From Nansenia antarctica (taxonomy: Eukaryota > Chordata > Actinopteri > Argentiniformes > Microstomatidae): a stretch of DNA of 64,000 nt. The notes under the pieces are model-generated. The model ran no database searches. It was not told the DNA's origin and saw nothing but the letters and a program-made list of their open reading frames with translations. The position numbers and the translations under genes are program-made. Below, in pieces: positions 21,188-32,390 of this stretch (position 1 is its first letter; each line of letters starts with the position of its first letter). The DNA is taken from contig CAXDII010000112.1 of the NCBI GenBank assembly GCA_963989245.1, positions 989,501 through 1,053,500 on the forward strand. Direction: 5' to 3'.

Positions 21188-22897
21188 TCTAGTCTATTCC
21201 TCTCTTCTAGTTTAGAATTAAATAGTACCATCTATTGCTAAATTCCTTCTCTGAATTCATGAGGGTTAGGGTTACAATTAACACAATCTAAACATCCACA
21301 TTTTAAGCCAATTAAAAGAGAGAAAATCCACCATACAACAGACTCTTCACACAAATCCAACTTTAAAAGAGACGTCTAACGTCTTCTATGACTTTTGGTT
21401 TTGATACCTATTGAACTTTACTTTAGCATTACTGACTTGAAAGAGCACTTTTTAACATGGAGGTCAAAGTAAACTCAAGAGACATGCAGAACATTCTTAG
21501 ATTACACAACAACACTCAACTCTTCAACAACCGACACTACCACTCTCAACCAGTCAACCAACCCTCCACCCGGTCCACTGAACTACCCCAGACTCCAATC
21601 TAACTATCATACTATCTATCTACCTATCTATCTATCATACTATCTATCTATCTATCATACTATCTATCTATCATACTATCTATCTACCTATCTATCTATC
21701 ATACTATCTATCTACCTATGTAACTATCTGACTCTGTCTAACCTTCTATCTTTCCAACCTCATATCTATCTATCTGGAACATACAATCCATCTATCTATC
21801 TATCTATCAAACTCTGATTGTCTAACCATCTATCTTTCCAACCTCATATCTATCTAACCTTTCAACTAACCAGACTAACTAGAAATGCCATTCTGCAATA
21901 TTTCATAGATAAATAAGGTCTAGATTGGAAACGAGGACACACTGTAACAGAAGTCAACAACTTTCAAAGCGACTCATCTATTCAGCCTTTGTAAATTCAC
22001 CCTATTAAGTCTAGAATATCACTGTTCTTTACTCTGATATCCAGTCTATCCCATTTCGACCTCATTCAGAGCAGACATTGTGACTTTGCAACTGCAAACC
22101 AAGGCCTCACACGAGTTGCACAAAGGACAGACGAACACGTGTTTGTTGTTGGGCTTTCTTTCATTTGATATGAAATCAAAATACTCATCAGAACATATGT
22201 TTGTTCCGTGGTGTATTCCGGTAGAAACGATCAAACAGATACAACATCTCTTCTGATAAGTATGTTCACCTCATTTAAACTTTCCTCAAGAAACAACCAC
22301 CATTACGAACAATGAAGCAATGCGATGCAGGACTTGGCTACGAACACGTTTTACTTACATTTCTGCGTTTTCACCAATGTGGAGATACCGGCGCTGCTCC
22401 AAACGGCCCTGTCGGACGTCTTCTGTCCTTATATGGTCATAGAGACGTTACCTTTATCATCCAGAAATAAAATACATTTCCTACAAGCTGGCGACCTCGA
22501 CGGACTCACATCAGGAGTAGAATGAAACATGTTATAAACACGGTGTCGTCTTTTGATGACGTCATCACCGGGTCCTTCCGGAGCTGTGTTCTGGAACTCC
22601 GCCCACTTAGCTCGGGCGCATTTATTCAAAATAAAAGCTTGTTTAAGCATTTAGAAATACTACATTTGGATAAAGTCACCCAAATGATATGCTTCTACAT
22701 CTTGAAATAAACATGTAAATAAAGATCCTACTCCATTACTCTATTATTTTTGCTTTGAAGGGTTTATCATTCTTCCAATATCCTAATTATTCTAATATCC
22801 AGACTGCTGCACTGCATAGGGGACATATAATGGATTGTAAAGAAATAATCTTCCAATGCTAAACATGATTGTAGCAATCATGTTAGAATAAGTGTTA
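21188..22897. other. No gene recognised; CTAT-type microsatellite within
   Basis: Mostly unassigned sequence. An imperfect CTAT/CATACTAT microsatellite fills about 21600-21870. The short frames at 22046-22234 (minus) and 22325-22710 (plus) show no family motif or splice context. A conserved noncoding role cannot be judged without comparison. Confidence 0.6.
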
Positions 22898-23038
22898 GAA
22901 TACTTCGTATGACACCCCTCAAGTTTGAAACTCACTTGATTTATATTCTAGAAGTGTTTCTGAGTACTGAGTAATATGAATCAAGTGAATATGAATCAAG
23001 TGAGTTTCAACCTTGAGGGGTGTGATACAAAGTATTCT
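22898..23038. repeat. Inverted repeat around a 50-bp arm
   Basis: GAATACTTCGTATGACACCCC followed by TCAAGTTTGAAACTCACTTGAT at the left is matched in reverse by ATCAAGTGAGTTTCAACCTTGA and GGGGTGTGATACAAAGTATTC at the right. AATATGAATCAAGTGA is repeated just inside the right arm. A related piece (GGATCAAGTGAGTTTCAGCC) occurs at about 25520, on the other side of the neighbouring LINE. Possibly a small hairpin MITE; no flanking duplication was clear. Confidence 0.6.
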
Positions 23039-23109
23039 TGGTCCTTTCCTGCGTCCCAACAGTTAAAAGTGCCACCTCTAGGTTGCATAGGGAACCCATA
23101 ATGGACTGT

Positions 23110-25455
23110 ACACACAAACATTTACATTTACATTTTTGGCATTTAGCAGACGCCTTATTCCAAAGCGACTTACAATCAATACATTTGAATACTAAGCATG
23201 TGAATCAGCAGTCCACTATTCGTTGCAGGAAGAGTACTCTAGCTCGGGCCCGGGGCCACTGATAGAAGGAAAAACCTTCTCCCTATTATCGCCTTCTACT
23301 AAAACGTTTTTTTTTTTTTTTTTTTTTTTTTAATTACTGGAGAAACTGAGAAACAGTACAAGGGGGGCAGTAGAAGTTCTTAGGGACACAGTAAAGGGGA
23401 AAGCGGGTGTCTTTAGGAGACGTAGTGGTGAGGGTCGGAAGATGTCTCAGGAGGAGCAGTTAAGATGTAACCTGAAGAGATGGGTCTTCAGTCTACGACG
23501 GAAGATGGGTAGTGACTCTGCCGTTCTGACAGTCGTGGGGAGCTCATTCCACCAGCGGGGAGCCAGTGTTGTGAAGAGACGTGATCGGGCAGCCCGACTG
23601 CTGTGTAGAGGAGGTGGGGCCAGTCGGCCAGCCGAGGTGGAGGAACGGAGTGAGCAGGCAGGGGTTTGGGGGGTTACCATTTCCTTCAGGTAGGCAGGGG
23701 CTGTCCCTTTAGCTGCCTGGTATGCAAGCACCAGGGTCTTGAATCTGATGCGAGCTGCTATCGGGAGCCAGTGCAGGGTGCGAAGGAGAGGGGTGACATG
23801 CGAGTATTTGGGGAGGTTGAATACCAGCCGGGCAGCAGCATTCTGGATGAGCTGCAGAGGTCTAATGGCTGAAGCGGGGAGCCCAGCCAGGAGTACATTG
23901 CAGTAATCCAGGCGGGAGATGACCAGTGCCTGGGTCAAGAGTTGCCCTGCCTCTCTGGTAAGGAATGGTCGTATCCTTCTGATGTTGTAGAGGAGGAATC
24001 TGCAGGAGCGAGCCGTTGCTGCAATGTTCTCCGCACAGGATAGTCGGTTATCCAGGATCACTCCAAGGTTCTTGGCTGTCAGGGAGGGGGTTACAGTAGA
24101 GTTCTCCACTGTGATGGAGAAGACTTGGAGAGGGCAGGCTTTCCCGGGGATGAAGAGGAGCTCGGTCTTGTTAAGATTGAGCTTGAGATGGTGGTCAGCC
24201 ATCCAAGTTGAAATGTCAGCGAGACATGCTGAGATACGGGTTGCCACGTTTACATCAGACGGGGGGAAGGACAGGAAGAGTTGAGTGTCGTCTGTGTAGC
24301 TGTGGTAGGAGAGCCCATGTGAAGAGATTACCGAGCCAAGAGACTTGGTGTAGAGGGAGAAGAGTAGGGGCCCTAGGACGGAACCCTGGGGAACTCCAGT
24401 GGAGAGGGTTCGTGGAGAAGATAGCGATTCTCTCCAGGTCACCTGGTAGGAGCGGCCCGCCAGGTAGGAAGAAAACCAGGAGTGTGCGGTGCCAGAGATG
24501 CCCAGGTCTGAGAGGATGGAGAGAAGGATCTGGTGATTGACTGTGTCGAAGGCAGCAGACAGGTCAAGGAGAATGAGAACAGAGGAGAGGGAGGAAGCTT
24601 GGGCAGAGTGGAGGGCTTCCGTGACAGCAAGGAGCGCAGTCTCAGTGGAATGCCCAGCCTTGAAGCCGGATTGGTGGGGGTCTAAGTGATCCATCTTCCG
24701 GAGATAGTCAGTCAGTTGTTTAGATGCCGCGCGTTCAAGGGTTTTGGAAGGGAAGGAGAGAAGGGATACCGGTCTGTAATTGTGGACAGATGATGGGTCA
24801 AGGGTAGGTTTCTTGAGGAGAGGCTTGACTCTGGCTATTTTGAAGGCCGCTGGGACAGATCCAGTGGATAGGGAGGAGTTGATTAGGGTGGTAAGGTAAG
24901 GAAGGATGTCGGCGGAAATGGATTGGAGAAGAGGGGAGGGGATGGGGTCAAGAGGGCATGTGGTTGCCCGCTTTGATGTGATAAGTGTGAGAATCTCATC
25001 GGGGGAGAGGGGGGAAAAAGATGACAATCCAGAGATCGAGTGTCGAGGGGAGAGTTTGGAAGGGGTGTTAGCATTGTTAGTGGGAACGGTGTTAGCATTG
25101 TTAGTGGGAGGAGGGAGCGGTGGGGGGAGAAAGGTGCTGCTGATGTCGTCCACCTTTTTTTCAAAGTAGGTGACAAAGTCATCGGCGGACAGGGAGGAAG
25201 GAGGAGGGGGAGGAGGTGGATTAAGGAGTGAAGAGAAAGTGGAGAACAGTTTTCTAGGATTAGAGGCAGAAGAATGCATTTTTGAATGATAGTAGGATGT
25301 TTTAGCAGCTGATGCCGAGGAGGCGTAGTTGGCAAGGAGAGAGTGATAGAGGTTAAGGTCATCAGAAAGGCCAGTTTTTCTCCATTTCCTCTCAGCTGCT
25401 CTGAGCTCTAGTCTACAAGCATGTAGCGTTTCAGAGAGCCAGGGAGCTCGAGGAG
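23110..25455 (-). mobile_element. L2/Maui-like LINE, 5'-truncated
   Basis: The 3' end is at about 23110-23130, with TTTACATTTACATTTTTGGC and CATTTAGCAGACGCC, the standard fish L2-type tail. An RT frame follows at 23447-25279 and stays open upstream to about 25455 (ELRAAERKWRKTGLSDDLN), where the copy is truncated. A possible 7-bp duplication CAAACAT is seen at both ends (about 23117 and 25458). The endonuclease half is missing. Confidence 0.9.
23447..25279 (-). CDS. L2-type LINE reverse transcriptase (open, lacks endonuclease)
   Basis: A 610-residue uninterrupted frame. Visible blocks in order: YFEKKVDDI; TCPLDPIPSPLL; ARVKPLLKKPTLDP and NYRPVSLLSF (RT finger region); HQSGFKAGHSTETALL; LILLDLSAAFDTVNH (motif A with catalytic Asp); STGVPQGSVLGPLLFSLY (motif B); YHSYTDDTQLF (motif C, with Thr where Ala is usual in YADD); HLKLNLNKTELL; AKNLGVILD; SRLDYCNVLLAGLP; and the C-terminal LRTLHWLPIAARIRFK and RRRLKTHLFRLHL. 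The apurinic-type endonuclease that normally precedes it is lost by 5' truncation, so the copy cannot retrotranspose alone even though the RT reads through. Recent insertion is likely from the lack of stops. Confidence 0.88.
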   Translation of the reverse strand: MHSSASNPRKLFSTFSSLLNPPPPPPPSSLSADDFVTYFEKKVDDISSTFLPPPLPPPTNNANTVPTNNANTPSKLSPRHSISGLSSFSPLSPDEILTLITSKRATTCPLDPIPSPLLQSISADILPYLTTLINSSLSTGSVPAAFKIARVKPLLKKPTLDPSSVHNYRPVSLLSFPSKTLERAASKQLTDYLRKMDHLDPHQSGFKAGHSTETALLAVTEALHSAQASSLSSVLILLDLSAAFDTVNHQILLSILSDLGISGTAHSWFSSYLAGRSYQVTWRESLSSPRTLSTGVPQGSVLGPLLFSLYTKSLGSVISSHGLSYHSYTDDTQLFLSFPPSDVNVATRISACLADISTWMADHHLKLNLNKTELLFIPGKACPLQVFSITVENSTVTPSLTAKNLGVILDNRLSCAENIAATARSCRFLLYNIRRIRPFLTREAGQLLTQALVISRLDYCNVLLAGLPASAIRPLQLIQNAAARLVFNLPKYSHVTPLLRTLHWLPIAARIRFKTLVLAYQAAKGTAPAYLKEMVTPQTPACSLRSSTSAGRLAPPPLHSSRAARSRLFTTLAPRWWNELPTTVRTAESLPIFRRRLKTHLFRLHLNCSS

Positions 25456-27678
25456 AGCAAACATATTTCCAAGGCTATAAACATGACCACTACCACTGTA
25501 CTCAGCAACACTTGTAGAATATGGATCAAGTGAGTTTCAGCCATGAGGGTTGACACACAGCTGTGTCTTGTCATGTAAATTCTACTAAGTACCACTAATA
25601 AAGACACACGTGAGTGGGCTAGGCTCACAAGAATTGACCCCTAAGGGTACCGTTAGGGTACACATGATGTGATGAACAGATCAGTCTTATTGTTACGACC
25701 CCATATAAGATCTACGGATATGGGATGTAACAATAAGATAAAGAACTAGAGGAGATGGGAGAATATAAATGAAACAAGATTTATTGTAAAATAGAAACAC
25801 AAACAGGTTTCCTAGAAACACATGGACTGAAAACGACTCTATAAAAGAAGAGCAAAATGAATAAATGTATAAATGAATGATAAAGTAATTTTATGTATTT
25901 ACTATTTATTGTAAATATTAATTCATATTTATATGTGACTTTATTTTGTATCTATGCTTCTTGACGTTTTTTGCACTACTTGCTTTTAAATTCTTCTTAT
26001 TCTTAACTGTAAAGCAGTTAACTAGGTAACAGGGTCATTTCCGTCCCCAGTAAATCATGTTGTATTTTGTCTAAATGTGGACAAATACCAATTCCATTAG
26101 GTTTTTCATGTATAGTCAATTGTTATGTATTATGAATACAATGACATGGGCTTCTAAGTTGTTGTTTTCTACATTTTAAAAGCTTTGGTTAAAGATGTAA
26201 ATGGGATTTTGCATGGGATTTGGGATGTCCCCAGTGTTGTTCATTCAACTTCAATCCAATAACTATTAAAAACATATACATTTCCAAATATGTTATTATT
26301 ATTTAATTTTCCTGATCAATATCTATTGAAATCAAATATAGTTATCAAAAGATTATTTTTTTGTATAAAAAATAAAGGTTGTATGCTTGTCCCTGCGATC
26401 ACTGTCCACCCTGGTATGCTGTGTTAATGTCTCTTTTAAAAGAAAACCATATTTCTCAATCACATCACTCTCATGAGGTGACATCACATCAGTGGAGGGG
26501 ATTTCAAATGTGGTAAGCTGTGTGATTTTCTACCTCTTTTACCATCTGATTTTTATGTTTTTATCCACTGAGTTTAATCATAATAATCATCATGGTTGAC
26601 CATAACGTGTCCACACTGTTATGCCTAAATATTGAGGAGATCAATCAAATTGAATAATTTCAAAAAAAGTATTTAGTGCAAATTAGATTCCTCATCAAGT
26701 ATTCATGGTCATTCTAGGCATTATGCTAACACAGGCAGGCTAAAGGCTAACTTTAACTCAAAATGTCCACCCTGTTAGTGTCCACCCTGTTATGTGTCCA
26801 CTCTGTTCTGGAGACACTCGCCCTATTCAACTACAGAGGGTATTCTAAATAAAATAAAATGTAGGTGCCTGAGCTCGACCACTATGTTTTTCAGCAAGCT
26901 AGATATGTCCTTTATATAATAGAACATTAAAAGATAGATAAATCAACAATTACTTTTTCACAAGTTATGAAGTCCAAATGGCACCGTATTAAAAAATGAC
27001 CCGCTAACGTTGACATGCAAATTGTCGCCAGCTCTTACAACAGGGTATATACAGGAATCTTGAGGTTAATTTCAATACCTTTCTAAGACTTTTTAAGGAC
27101 CTTGTCAATATTTTTCCAGACCTCACCGCCACTTCGAGCTGTAACCGAGTTACATCAGTGACACCTTTAACTTAACAGTTTTAGTTTGCAATAGACTAGA
27201 CCACTAGCAAACAACAGCATTTCCGGTTCATCTTTGTTTTTTAATAAAACTAATAAATTCACGAACTTTTACTAAACGTTTTAGGACTCAAACTTTGGAC
27301 AGAGTCTAATTCTGAAAAACCCACCTCCACCAGAATGCACACAAGACAATCACAACACTGTCAGTCCCCCATGCACACATGGAACGCTACAGGAACTCAC
27401 CCACAACCTTCCTCTGCACACTAATTAAAGGGATATATCAGTACACATTATAGATGGTTTCATAACATGCATGTAACCTGTATGTAACCCGTATGTAACC
27501 TGTATGTAACCTGTATGTCCATAGATCAGGAGAAACTGTAATAATACATGGTCCAGAGTTGTTTATACAGCCACTACTAACTTCAGGTCAATTTAACGAT
27601 GGCATGTTTAATATTTGTGGCCAAATCAAAGCTATGGATGATGACATGATTGGGTCGGAGATTTAACAATTATATTTA

Positions 27679-27679
<1 letters not shown>
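25456..27679. other. No gene recognised
   Basis: About 2.2 kb of AT-rich sequence with no coding frame or known element. The phrase TGTCCACCCTGTT or close variants appears five or more times between about 26400 and 26815, and a CTGTATGTAAC 11-mer is tandemly repeated at about 27475-27520. Neither matches a family I recognise. Confidence 0.6.
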
Positions 27680-27736
<57 letters not shown>

Positions 27737-27745
27737 ACACACACA
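27680..27745. repeat. CA microsatellite
   Basis: An almost pure CA run of about 66 bases with one T interruption near 27731. Confidence 0.95.
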
Positions 27746-27901
27746 GACGAAGAGGAGGAGGAGGATTTATAACCCCACAAAACGCTCCCCTGCCTTATTG
27801 ATCAGTTATCTTATTGATCTTATTATATAAGTTAACACTATATACAGTATATGTAAATACATAACTACAAGTTGACCAAGGGGTAACATAGTAAATCTGT
27901 C

Positions 27902-29715
27902 ATATGTTATGTTATGTTATGTTAATTTTATTTATAATGCGCCCCCCATCCAACTTTCACATCGGCCCGGGGCGCAGCCCGGGTAAAGGAACATATAAAG
28001 ACAAGGACAAGGAACACAGAAAGCTAACAGACACAGACGACTTAAACGAACATCTCAAGGGATACAATTCACAACAAATAGGGAGTAGACTTAGGGAACA
28101 TCATTGACGAAGAGGTGGGATTTTAACTTGGCTCTAAAGGAGTCCAGAGTGGGGGCAGACTTGATGGCGGAAGGGAAAGCGTTCCACAGGGTCGGTGCTA
28201 TCACCGCAAAGGCACGGTCACCCTTCCTCTTGAGGTTGGTGCGGGTGACCCTCAGGCTGAGTTGGGCGTCAGACCTGAGCCTGGGCCTTGAGGTGGAAGA
28301 CAGGTCCAGGAGGTCCTTGATGTAGGGTGGGGCGAGACTGTTGAGAGCTTTGTAGACAAAGGTGCAGATCTGGAACTTCACTCTCTTCTTTACTGGGAGC
28401 CAGTGAAGGGAGATGAGGACAGGGGAGATGTGGTCCCTCATTTTAGTGCCTGACACCAGCCTGGCAGCGGCATTTTGGACTAGCTGCAGGCGGTAGATGG
28501 TCTTATCAGGAAGTCCAGCATAGAGTGAGTTGCAGTAGTCGAGCCTAGATGAAATTAGCATGAGGACGACCCTCCTCAGGTCACTGGGGGTGAGGAAGGA
28601 CTTGATCTTGGCTATGATGCGTAGTTGATAGAAACATGACTTCACGACGGAGCTCACTTGTCGGTTAAGGTTGAGCTCGGATGGTGGTGTAGCGGTCTAA
28701 CGGTGGTGTAGCGGTCTAAGCACTGGCCACTAGTGCATGCTGCCCACCGGGGACTGGGTTCGAATCCCAGCTCGCCAGATCCGGATATGGCTGGGGCACA
28801 TACGGGGAGCGGCATATTGGGCGGCCGCTCCCGAGGGTGGGTATAGGAGTATTTCCGGACAAGGATCCGTCGCGCAACACCGCCCCCTAGGTGCCGGAAT
28901 AAAGGTGCTGGGCTCGAGGAGCCAGTTAGCTAGTCTGCCTGGCGGCCTCCTCTGGGACTGCCGGCCACGGGGTCGTGCGGCGGATCCTATGCAATAGGCA
29001 GGGGTAATTGGATGCTATGTTGGGTTCAATTGGCTACCAAATTGGGTGAAAAAAGGGATAAAATCTGAAAAATAAAATTTAAAAAAAAAAGTTGAGCTCG
29101 GAGTCAAAGATGACACCGAGGTTCTTGACATGTGGTCTGACAAGGGTGGACAGGCTTCCCATGTTGGTGCTGAGCTGAGTGATGGCGGTGGTGTTGCCGA
29201 TGAGGAGGATTTCCCCCTTGCTCTCATTCAGCTGTAGGAAGTTCTGGGCCATCCACTCCTTCACATCGTGGAGGCAGTCGTGGAGGCGCATCAGATCGGC
29301 GGGGTCGTCAGTGTTGATTGATAAGTAAAGCTGGGTGTCGTCCGCATAGCAGTGGAATGAGATCTGGTAGCGTTGAGGGATTAGACAGAGGGGGAGCATG
29401 TAGAGGGAGAACAAGATGGGACCGAGGATGGAGCCCTGAGGGACCCCACAGGTGAGGTTGGCTTGTCTGGAGGAGCTGTCTGCTATGTGGACGGCTTAGG
29501 TTCTATTGCTGAGGTAAGACTTGAACCAGGACAAGGCGGTGTCGGTGATGCCAACCTCCTGCTGGAGGCGATTAAAGAGGATGGCATGGTCTATAGTGTC
29601 AAAAGCTGCGCTGAGGTCCAGGAGGACCAGGGCAGCACATTTCCTGGAGTCTGCGATGAGGAGGAGGTCGTTCCAAACCTTTAAAAGTGCCGACTCAGTG
29701 CTGTAGTACTCATAG
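27902..29715 (-). pseudogene. L2-type LINE fragment split by a SINE
   Basis: The two parts are 27902-28681 and 29091-29715. On the minus strand they give RT motif A (LLDLSAAFDTIDH), motif C (CYADDTQLYLS), QLNESKGEILL, KNLGVIFDSELN and then, beyond the SINE, SFLTPSDLRRVV, SSRLDYCNSLYAGLP, LVQNAAARLVSG, SLHWLPVKKRVKFQ and LDSFRAKLKSHLFV. The 3' end carries a TTATGTTATG-type tail at about 27902-27920. Motif B contains a lesion (frame lost near 29415-29495). The 5' end breaks at STESALLKV, so the endonuclease is missing. Confidence 0.87.
28682..29090 (+). mobile_element. tRNA-derived SINE, copy 1 (full length)
   Basis: The head has pol III promoter-like boxes: an A-box-like TAGCGGTCTAAG (28709-28720) and a B box GGTTCGAATCC (28757-28767). 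A conserved body follows (GATCCGTCGCGCAACACCG, GGCGGCCTCCTCTGGGACTG) and an AT-rich 3' end with poly-A (about 29040-29090). The 12-bp duplication GTTGAGCTCGGA (28670-28681 and 29091-29102) is perfect. The first 18 bases of the head (GGTGGTGTAGCGGTCTAA) are tandemly doubled. Copy 2 is at 44651-45041. Confidence 0.9.
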
Positions 29716-29739
29716 TTCATACAAACAACAAATATAGCA

Positions 29740-30655
29740 CATTTAGTAGGTAACATAGCAGACAAGATACATTTGAATGGGAGAAGGTGGAGTCCTATCG
29801 GAAACACTGGAGGGCAAGGTCCTCATTCATGCCTCCTGGGTTAACAGACTGGAAATAGAAAATCCATCTGCAATCAGTTTGGAGGAGTCTGGTGTCAAGA
29901 TCTCCACCTCTACGTGATTTGTTTACTTGTTGGATGACCATGTATGTCAAGTCTGCTGTCGAGTGACTGGCTTCCATGAAATGTCTGGCAACTGGAGATT
30001 TAATGTCCTTGCGTCTAATGGCACTCATATGCTCTATTATACGTGTGCGGACTGGTCTAGATGTTTTTCCTACATATTGGAGATTACATTTACACAAGAT
30101 CATGTAGATAACATTTGGAGAGCTGCAGTTGACAAATTGTTTGACAGTGTATTGTTTGTTAGTGACTGCACTCTTAAACGTGTTGGTTTTCTTAGAGTGA
30201 GAACAAGCTACACAGTGACGACAAGGATAGAAGCCGGTCACTCCATCAAGTGTGGTGCTGTGGTGGTATGTAACAGTCTGCTTTCACCATAATAGTCCCT
30301 GATGCTTCGAGATCTATAATGTGAGAACATCATTGATCAGAGGGTTATAGGTGGTGATACAGGTACATGAATATTTCTTAGTGGTCTGTGCCCCTGGGTT
30401 GGGATTCTGGTTATGTAATTTGGTTAGGGCAGAGTCAAGCCACTTTCTGGGATAACCCCTATCGACAAAGTTATTGTACATGGTATTACTCTCTTTCTCA
30501 AAATCTGATGGATTACTACAGATACGTTTCAGTCTAAGAAATTGAGAATATGGTAGACCCTTCTTGAGGGGAGGCGGATGTGCACTAGTAGCATGTAACA
30601 GGCTATTCTTGTCTGTGGATTTGGTATAAAGGGTGGTGGACAATTTACCTTCAAG
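29740..30655 (-). pseudogene. Penelope-like element fragment with GIY-YIG endonuclease
   Basis: On the minus strand 30314-30643 encodes the tail of a Penelope-type reverse transcriptase (LYTKSTDKNSLLHATSAH, GLPYSQFLRLKRIC, RGYPRKWLDSAL). The same frame resumes at 29795-30241 with GFYPCRHCVACSH, VIYMILCKCNLQYVGKT, RTRIIEHMSAI and VARHFMEASHS, a GIY-YIG nuclease with its C-x2-C-type leader. An in-frame stop separates the parts. The RT catalytic core is absent, so the fragment is inactive. It adjoins the truncated 5' end of the L2 fragment at about 29715. Clade (Neptune/Penelope) not resolved. Confidence 0.78.
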
Positions 30656-31027
30656 TAAACGTACTTGATTGCAGGGTTAATGTCTGAAAATGCTCATGGG
30701 ATATCACCAGGCACCCTCCTGTATTTTGCAGAGGTACCCCCAAGCAACAAGAAACAGCAACTTTACCCGACAAAACAAGGTTCAACCCCATGGCTCCTGG
30801 ACTAATTAGATCTCTTTCTGATAATCATTCATTCTTTTGGGCCTCAATGTATGCCAAAATGTTTATCCATAGACTCAAGAATCAAGGTTCATTTAAATGT
30901 AATGTTAATGTTGGCAGAAAAACACAAGCAAGATTAAACAAGGTAAAACTCTATAAAATACTATTTCAACCATTAACATATTCGATAGGTATAATGCATT
31001 CTCTCTTAAACGCTTGCATGCACATAG

Positions 31028-31111
<84 letters not shown>

Positions 31112-31300
31112 TTAAAAGCACTGCCCACTAACTCTCCTCATATTCATTTCACTATTGAACAACTCAGAGTAAAATTCATTTTCACCTAAACATGAAAATA
31201 GGCTGAAACATCCCTTTAAAGACCATAATATCTGTGAGCACTAAACATTCATATACTCCAAAACTTCGAAAGAAGTCTAAATATGCACAGCCTGGGAACA
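30656..31300. other. No gene recognised; CA microsatellite at 31033-31110
   Basis: Unassigned sequence containing a pure CA run of about 78 bases at 31033-31110. The apparent frames with long histidine-threonine or valine-cysteine runs come from this microsatellite. The right-hand part may already belong to the I-type LINE that follows. Confidence 0.7.
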
Positions 31301-32330
31301 TAGCACAAAACTATATTGGTCTGCACTACAGTGACAAGGCTCTAATTTTTACAGATGGGTGAAAAGTCCCAGAGACAGGCCGAACAGGAGCTGCAGTATA
31401 TCTCCCTCAGTATAAGACAGGAATTTAAAAAAGAACCACTGATCATTTATCAGTATACACAGTGGAGCTGCTAGCAATTTTGACAGCATTGGAACGGTTG
31501 GTAGATAAATAATGCATTAATTGCTTCAGACAGCCGGGCAGCATTGTCTAGCATTGTGTAGCATTAGATCTTTGAAATCTTGCAGACAGGATATTATTTT
31601 CAGGATTCATCAGTTAATGTATGGAATATATAGCACAGATATGTTGGCTCAGTTTGGGTTCCTGCTCATGTCGGGGTAGAAGGAAATGAAGATGCAGATA
31701 TATTAGCTAAGCAGTCACTTAAATCAGAATCAATAGAAATGGATATTCCACTGTGCAAAGCTGAGGTAAAATCAATCAGTAAAACACACATGCAGGAATT
31801 ATGGCAAGAAGACTGGTACAGAAATGAAACAGGAAGACATTTGTATAGCATTCAGAAGAGAGTTGGAATAGGAAGTAGGATGGGCAAGAACCGGAAAGAA
31901 GAGACAGTCATTTCCTGTGTCAGGATAGGTCACACTGGATTGAATGACAAACTTCATAGAAAAGGAAAACACCCAACTGGCATTTGTGCCACTGTAATAA
32001 CCAGGAATCTGCTCAGCATGTGTTGCTGGAATGTGAGAAATATGAGGAACAGAGAAAGCTACTGAAATCAGCAATTCAGAAAGTTTTACTGTAGGGAGTT
32101 TACTTGGAAACACAGTTAAAGTATACAACCAGATAATAAAGTATTTGAAAGAAACTGGATTAATAGATCAAATGTAACACCACCCCTCCCCAATGTTGCT
32201 TATTATTTCCATTTTCTATAATTCTTTCCCCTGTCAATCTGACGTTCCACACAGTCCGGTAGGTGGCGGTAATGCGCCTTAAGTTAGTTGCCAACCGCCA
32301 ATCCCCCAAAAAAACGAAGAAGAAGACGCG
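31300..32330 (+). pseudogene. I-type (Nimb-like) LINE remnant: RNase H, zinc knuckle, 3' end
   Basis: The frame beginning near 31345 reads IFTDG, a stop, KVPETGRTGAAVYLPQ, then after degraded sequence WVPAHVGVEGNEDADILAK, the signature end of a LINE RNase H domain. The C-terminal region follows (VISCVRIGHTGLNDKLH, and a zinc-knuckle-like C..C..H...C block in a shifted frame near 31990-32040). The 3' UTR has GTAGGTGGCGGTAATGCGCC, GTTGCCAACCGCCAA and a GAAGAAGAAG tail at about 32316-32326, as in fish I/Nimb elements. Stops and frameshifts show it is dead. It ends about 60 bases before the ATG of the right zinc-finger gene. Confidence 0.75.
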
Positions 32331-32333
32331 GAA

Positions 32334-32342
32334 ACCGGAAGT
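32334..32342 (+). promoter_or_regulatory. ETS/GABP-type site upstream of zinc-finger start exon
   Basis: ACCGGAAGT, the consensus ETS-family core, lies 49 bases before the ATG at 32391, right after the GAAGAAGAAG end of the LINE remnant. Such sites are common at TATA-less promoters. No TATA box is seen. Function is inferred. Confidence 0.4.
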
Positions 32343-32390
32343 TCACATGTGTTGACCACCAGATCGCGTTTAGACTGTTATGATATCAGA

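Noticed and set aside
20454..21231. Open frames of CTHYPSPFMYPLPISLYVP repeats on the minus strand
   Set aside because: All three frames of the 25-bp minisatellite are open because the unit contains no stop on that strand; it is not coding.
22046..22234. Cysteine-rich minus-strand frame (CPLCNSCEALVCSCK)
   Set aside because: Suggestive of a metal-binding peptide, but no family match, splice context or repetition supports it.
28700..28775. Functional tRNA gene
   Set aside because: A and B boxes are present, but they belong to the head of a 409-bp SINE with poly-A tail and target duplication; the body does not fold as a mature tRNA by eye.
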